From: Acanthochlamys bracteata
Lineage: Eukaryota; Streptophyta; Magnoliopsida; Pandanales; Velloziaceae
Reading direction: 5' to 3'
NCBI GenBank assembly: GCA_019914995.1
Contig: CM034135.1
Location: 4,652,501-4,716,500 of the forward strand
DNA length: 64,000 bases
Every line of letters begins with the position of its first letter. The first letter of the stretch is position 1. Of this stretch, positions 58,490 to 64,000 are shown one piece after another. Made by a program: the position numbers and the translations under genes. A model generated the notes under the pieces. It did no database searches. It had not been told where the DNA came from and saw nothing but the letters and a program-made list of their open reading frames with translations.

Positions 58490-59221
58490 GAATTCAGTTT
58501 ATAGTTTTCAGATCTAATAAAAGAGAGAAATATGAGAGATAGAATAAAAGAACTCTAAACAAAACATATTGTCAAGTGAACTATCGTCTCTTTCCTTTGC
58601 TCATTGCTCCTCTCTGTCCTTTCCTTTTTGTTCCAGCAGTAAGTACCCAAAAATAAACCCTAGATCTGCTCATTCTCCTCAGAAAATTTGAAATTGAACA
58701 TTAAAATCATAGGACTTTTCTTTCCATAATTAAGTTTGTACAATCCAAGCTAATTCAAAATCTCTATCCAGCCAGTTGTGTGCACTATTTTGGAGTCTAT
58801 TTGGCATCTAAAAAATATATAAAAATGTGACAATTAATATCAACGTTTTACCATTTCGACCACATATCAAGCATATCATTTAAAAATTGAGAAGGCCTTT
58901 ACTGTATCTCAATTTATTCTGCGAATATCTGTGCAATGGTTGCCTAGAAAATTATGAAATAATTTATGGACCAACTTCCATGTCTTGACTTTTAAACGTA
59001 GTAAGCCGTTCACAAAACTTTCAGTGAAAAATCAATTTTTTCATAAAAAATGCTCAAATTGCGCGGAATTAATGAAAATAAGAAAACAAAAAAAAAATAT
59101 TTTTTCTAATTAGTTTTTCTATATAAATCAAGCGTATATGATACAAGAAAACATTATCTGAGGTATATATTTTAAGCACATCAAATACTCCTATAGTTAA
59201 CTTTTGATCACCCTCGAACAA
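58490..59221. other. No recognisable feature
   Basis: AT-rich DNA between two repeats, probably old retroelement sequence. No coherent frame. Confidence 0.4.
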
Positions 59222-59957
59222 GGTTGTTAGGATTGGAATGTTATATAGGATCGTTTCGCTTGTATAGGATCATAACATTGGAATTTTAACTAAGATGCTA
59301 ATCTTACTTATCAACAATTTTTTTATAAAATTATTTAATGCTTTAAAAAATTTAGATAATATTTATTAAAATTACTGAAATTAAAGACAAAATTTTTTTA
59401 TATTTCATCTTAATGTAATATATTAACAATATTCATATTTGTGGTTCAGATAACCTATATCATTAATAATTTTTTATATTCATTTAGCTCATTATCACAA
59501 TATTTTTACAGATTATGTCATATTTTATAAATATACACTTATATAGTTATACCATATTTAGAAATTTTAATTTCTTATGAATCAATTAATTAAGCGTCAA
59601 GCAATCGTCTTTATCGCCTTAAAATAAACAAAAAAAATATAATTCAAAATACCACCATATAGAAAATATTTTATTCATATAATAAATATCTCACAAAATA
59701 AACCAAACACAACTGCACCCGCTAAAAATAAACAATTGATCTTCTTTAGAAATTTTCGAAAGCTCTCCTAATTCATGAAAAAATAGGATAAAATCGTAAG
59801 GTCGTAAGTAAAATTAAAATTTTAAAAATTTTAGGATTATGATCGGGATCTTACAGATTGGAAGTAAGATCGGGATCTTGTATCAAGTAGGATCATTTTG
59901 TTGATGTAAAATCATAAGATCGTAAGATTTTAAATTTTAAATCAGGATTTAACAACT
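59222..59957. mobile_element. GGTTGTTAAAAT element, copy 2
   Basis: Second copy of the element at 57036-57798. It starts GGTTGTTAGGATTGGAATG and ends GGATTTAACAACT, with the same order of internal blocks (TGTGGTTCAGATAA, CAATTAATTAAGCGTCAAG, AAATAAACCAAACACAA). It is slightly shorter and more diverged at its left tip. Confidence 0.7.
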
Positions 59958-60400
59958 ATGCCCTTGAGCATAAAAAAATATCAATGTTCATTTAGCTCGA
60001 TTGCTGTTAGTTCTGCAATTTGGTCTAAGCCTGATTTAGTAGCGGAGGGGACTGAGAATAGTGCCCAAATGAAAAATGGGCTAGTCAATTTGGAACTAGA
60101 ATAACAAGTCGTTTTGGCTCGGGACAAATAGATCTTGACTTGATGGGTTTAAAATCCCATGTCCCTTAATAGTTTCACATTGGCTGAGTATTATAATATG
60201 TATATGCTTATAAGTGGGAGATGCTAACTCCAAATGGGTTGGCCATCTTTTCAAAAGTTGGGCTAGGCTCAGGTGAGTAGCGCGAAAGAGCCTTTGGTGG
60301 TCGTGTGAAAAATGAGCTTGGTGGTGCCAACTGAAGCTTTAAAGAACTCAAGAGGCTAAAGCCAAGATTTCAAATTGGGAGAAGTTAAAAAACAAAGTTA
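59958..60400. other. No recognisable feature
   Basis: About 440 bp without a coherent frame; probably decayed gypsy-element sequence preceding the gag knuckle. Confidence 0.4.
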
Positions 60401-62821
60401 AGGGTTGAATTCTTACCTTATAATATTCAGAGGTAAATCATAGAACCTGTGCTAAGGTACAAAGATATTGGAGGCTTGCGAGTACAAATTCAAGACTTAT
60501 ACTACCTATCCCCGTCAATGTCTTTGAGCTCTATTAGTGGAGAACAACTTATACGAAGAGCAAACGCCTCTTAGTTTAGTTCCAGTAGCAACACTCGTAT
60601 GGGATAACTATCAATCTCAGGTTTTCGTTGTTATAATTGCGGTAAATTTGGACACAAATTTTCTGATTGTGAGATTCTAAAGAGGAAAAAAAAAAAAAAT
60701 CATGTTAGGCGAAATTGATGACTCCATAGAAGAAAGAATGGAGATTAATGAAGAAGTGCAGTTTGATGACGAAATTTCTAAAGAATTTATGGAAGAAGAC
60801 ATATGCACTCTATTGATGGCATGTCGAATGTGCTTAACACCCCGCCCCCCCCCAAAGATGATGACTAATAACGCAATAATATCTTTCAATCTACTTGTAC
60901 TATTAATGAAAAGACGTGGAGGCAATGCACATTTGTCATCTATTGTTGGGTAGACCTTCGCAATTTGAATAGACAAGTAACACATGATGGATGCCATAAC
61001 ATCTACAATTTTTTTACAACAATACAAAAACAGTATTACTATCCAGCAAAGAGGACGATAAGGCAAAACCTTTGAAAGATACTACTAAATTCTCTCTTTT
61101 GTAAGGTTTGGAGAAGAAATAAAAGCCTTATATAGTCTTTGTCCTACTTGACAAGGAAATCTAGACAAGGCTGAAGCTAACGTCAGTGCAGACAAGTGAA
61201 CTCATAAATAGCCCAACCTTTTGAACTTCATTGTGAAGCATCCAAGGTAGGCATCAAAGCAGCACTAAGTCAGTCAAACTGTCTTGTAGCATGCTTCAAT
61301 GAAAAACTATCTAGAACCAAGACAAGGTACAACACCTACGCTGTGGAGTTCTATGCTATTGTATAAGCTGTGAACCATTAGCGACACTATCTCTTTCATC
61401 GTAAATTCATTATTTACATTGACCATGATGCATTGAAACATCTTCACACCCATGATAAGATTACTGCTTGCAATGCGTCATGGGTAGTATATCTCAAACA
61501 ATTCAATTCTGTTCTGAACATAATTAGGTATTATTAGTAAATTGCTGATGCATTAAGCAAATGACGTAACTTACTATCCATTATGACTATTCAAGTACCT
61601 AGTTTGGACTCGTTTCAGCAACCGTAGAAATTGATCCCTACTTTTCTGATGTTGTCGTTGTTCGATCTGAAAAAAGGTGTAATTTTTTATTAAGTGATGG
61701 ATATCACTTTTCAAGTAACCAGCTATTCGTTTCAGATCATAGCTTGCAGGCACACATTATCAGCGAAATCAATGGAGAAGCATATGTGGGGCGAGATCTT
61801 AGCTTGTAAAAAGGTGAAGAGATACGTAGGGAGATGCCACATATCCGAAGTTTCTATAAGCACTGGTACAAATGCTGGTTTGTATATGCCTTTGCCCACC
61901 CTATTCAACCATGGATGGAGTTAAAGTATAGACTTCATTCAGGGTCTTTCGCGAACACAGAGGGGACATGATTCCACATTTGTGTTAGTTGAATGGGTTC
62001 TCAAAATGGATTACTTCATACCATGCAGAAAAACCACAGATGCCATTAATTTTGTGCAGTTATATTTTCGCGAAATATCTCGTATTTATGGTTTACCTTC
62101 ATCTAGTGTGTCTGACAGAGAGATATTTTCTCAGTCATTTTTGGCGCAAATCTATGTCGAATGGTGCACACTAAACAGAACTTCAGTAGCGCTTACCATC
62201 TAAAGTCCGACGGACAAATTGAGGTGACGAACCGCATGCTAGGTGACTTACACGGTACATAGTGGGCGACCACATCAAATATTGGGATCAGAAACTTTAT
62301 TAAGAGGAGTTTTTACACAATCATGTCGTCAATAGAAGCTCCGGCTTTAGCTCCTTTGAGGTAGTTTACTCATTGGTTCCGCATGGACTGTTGGATTTAC
62401 TACCCTTTCTTATAGAAGTAAACCACATTTCAAAGCTGAAGATTTCATACACGGCTTACATGACACTCATTTGGAAGCTCACCAGTAAAAGTAGCGGCCA
62501 AGTACAAATTAAAGGCAAATAAAAAGCATCGTCGTGTGGAATTTGATGTGGGTGATATTGTTCGGGCGATCCTTCCTAAGTGCCCCACTGGTACACACAA
62601 TAAGCTATCAACTCAAAAGATCGGGCCACTTGAGATCGTCAAGAAAATTAACTCGAACGCATATCTCTTCAGACTGTCGGACCATGTACGCACTTCTAAT
62701 GTGTTTAATGTCAAGCACTTGTCATCTTTTCACAGGGATACATCTAACGGTACAGCAATCGGGTCCCCATCGACGAATCTTGCCCAATGGGAAGTGACTA
62801 CCAGCTTCAGCAATCAGGTTA
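60401..62821 (+). pseudogene. Decayed Ty3/gypsy chromovirus gag-pol, reverse transcriptase missing
   Basis: Pieces occur in Ty3/gypsy order on the plus strand. The gag zinc knuckle reads CYNCGKFGHKFSDC (about 60630-60672, CX2CX4HX4C). A protease-proximal block reads RNNIFQSTCTINEK (about 60872). RNase H follows with EFYAIV, YLFHRKFIIYIDHDALKHL and ADALSK (61340-61562). The integrase core has a KMDYFIPCRKTTDA block and a SDREIFSQSF block (62006-62150). The integrase C-terminal GPF/Y-like stretch reads FDVGDIVRAILPK, KIGPLEIVKKINSNAYLFRL and FNVKHLSSF (62538-62735). RNase H before integrase identifies Ty3/gypsy. Between protease and RNase H only about 400 bp remain, so the RT is deleted. Stops and frameshifts are frequent. 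Confidence 0.8.
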
Positions 62822-63477
62822 TGATGTATCCTAATTATAATAATTTAATTATTAATTTTATGCTATTCGAATTTTTATAATTATTTATTGAGTATTCATT
62901 ATCGTGTTTAATGCTTTTGAGTATCTTGCCAATATTCAATCGATTTGAGATTCATATTGAGATAAAGATGTGATGTGTAGATTAGTCTTTATAATAAATG
63001 ACATGAATTGCATGAGAGACAAATATGTATTCTTATAGTTAATGTAGTTAATTTAGTATGCCACAAAACTTAATAATTTTTTTATGTATTAATTCATATA
63101 GAGATATAGTGAGTTATTGCATGGAAATATCTTTGGTATAATTTGAAAAAATATATCAAATAAGTTACAATTTTGTAACCGTAAATAAAGATTATAATCT
63201 TCGATAACATGAACACTGAAATTGATTTTGATTAGTTTAAGTGAAATCAAATACCCTAGCGCTTAAATTATGAAATCTCACAAGTGTGGTTTTGCTTATT
63301 TTATTTTATTTTATTTTAGCATTCACTATTTTTAGATCGGTTGTTCAAATAATTTTATGATTAGTTATTTTCAATACTTAATAAGTTAGTCAATCATCTT
63401 GGGAAGGATACTTTTCTCGTTGTATTGTTTATTCGACTCATACACTTGCGATAGTAACAAACTTTTGGCGCCGTTGC
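62822..63477 (+). repeat. 5' LTR and Asp-tRNA primer-binding site of an Athila/Tat-like gypsy element
   Basis: The LTR runs from TGATGTATCCTAATT (62822) to GATAGTAACA (63459), 638 bp. A few bases later TGGCGCCGTTGC (63466-63477) matches the tRNA-Asp primer-binding site usual in Athila/Tat-lineage Ty3/gypsy elements. The LTR limit is supported by the reverse-oriented copy at 57880-58474, which starts at the same base. The element is inserted just behind the integrase of the decayed chromovirus. Confidence 0.75.
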
Positions 63478-64000
63478 TAGAAATTGTTTAGTTTTTGTTG
63501 ATATCGATTTCGATTAATTCTAGTTTTACTGTGAACTTCTATTTCTTTTCTTTCTTTTAGCACTATTTAATGCATACAATGGATGTCATCACCGCTTTGA
63601 CTACACAACTAAAATATTTGTCCATCAATATTTTATATACACAAATAGCGATTTTGTCTAAGCAGTAGGAAGTTTAAGACGTGATGCTATTCAAAATCCA
63701 AATTCAGTGTGTGAATTCTATAGTGAGAATCATGCTAGTGTTGATTACCAAGTTGAAAATCTATTCTCACCATACCCTACTAAATAAGTTGAATTTGTCT
63801 CTAAATTCAACTGGTAATAGAACAACTCATACCCAACATATACAGTCCAGGTTTTAGCAATAATATCTAAATTTCTCATGAAGAATCATTAGAATATGGT
63901 TGAACAAGTGTCTTTAGAAAATGCCCTTGACCAATTAACAAAGCGAACATCACAATTCATTACAAAAACAAAAACAACTTTGCAAAACCAAACTCCCACT
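63478..64000 (+). pseudogene. Athila/Tat-like gag start, continues beyond the window
   Basis: Plus-strand translation in changing frames gives SVCEFYSENHASVDYQ and, near the edge, VEQVSLENALDQLTKR followed by TSQFITKTKTTLQNQT. This has the pattern of Athila/Tat gag proteins (Cys-x-Tyr block, then a 'LE.AL.QF...T...LQNQ' helix). Stops occur (for example about 63785 and 63815), so it is decayed at least here. The rest lies to the right of the window. Confidence 0.55.

Noticed and set aside
60677-61066. 129-codon minus-strand frame
   Set aside because: Antisense to the gypsy gag/protease remnant and without resemblance to known proteins.
1-64000. CRISPR arrays, bacterial operons, phage or organelle DNA insertions
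   Set aside because: No regularly spaced repeats and no prokaryotic gene organisation; the spliced genes and retroelements show plant nuclear DNA.

Overview
The window is nuclear DNA from a flowering plant, most likely a eudicot. It has plant-type spliced genes (GAMYB with a miR159 site, a DYW-class PPR, a nuclear intron maturase, an SPT6-like gene with a GW/WG tail), AT-rich intergenic DNA and several classes of plant retroelements and MITEs. The species cannot be fixed from sequence alone. The window has about six intact or near-intact genes in its middle and dense transposable-element debris at both ends.

Layout: 1-4.65 kb is a decayed Ty1/copia element on the minus strand, followed by a 5'-truncated RTE-type LINE tail (4.65-5.09 kb). 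5.4-9.1 kb is a cluster of fold-back elements, two of them sitting in TA microsatellites. 9.2-9.8 kb is an unrecognised spliced gene fragment. 10.77-11.51 kb is a repeat whose sister copy lies at 40.8-41.7 kb. 11.76-14.01 kb is a single-exon organellar intron maturase of nuclear type II, whose 3' end is tandemly duplicated. 15.0-15.7 kb is a broken copy of a SAGA HFI1/TADA1-like gene. 17.06-21.65 kb (minus) is GAMYB in three coding exons plus a 5'UTR exon. 25.58-27.16 kb is a PPR gene whose DYW domain follows out of frame to 27.40 kb. 29.37-31.82 kb is eEF1B beta in six exons. 35.16-36.13 kb is a RING-H2 E3 ligase. 37.39-40.51 kb is a PIF/Harbinger-type transposon with TTA target duplication. 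43.60-53.12 kb (minus) is SPT6L in 17 exons, reconstructed with all phases consistent (1702 aa). 53.96-56.09 kb is a solo LTR with a perfect 5-bp target duplication. 56.28-62.82 kb is a decayed Ty3/gypsy chromovirus invaded by other repeats. 62.82 kb to the right edge is the start of an Athila/Tat-like Ty3/gypsy element.

The genes are ordinary, independently transcribed housekeeping or regulatory genes and do not form a pathway. Two act in organelle RNA processing (maturase, PPR), two in transcription (GAMYB, SPT6L), one in translation (eEF1B beta) and one in ubiquitylation (RING-H2). No convincing new multi-gene system was seen. The unusual material is the fold-back cluster, the split DYW domain, the gene-end duplication behind the maturase, and TE insertions whose boundaries can be read to the base. 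Exon boundaries were derived by hand from GT/AG sites and reading phase. Family assignments come from motif recognition, with no database search.
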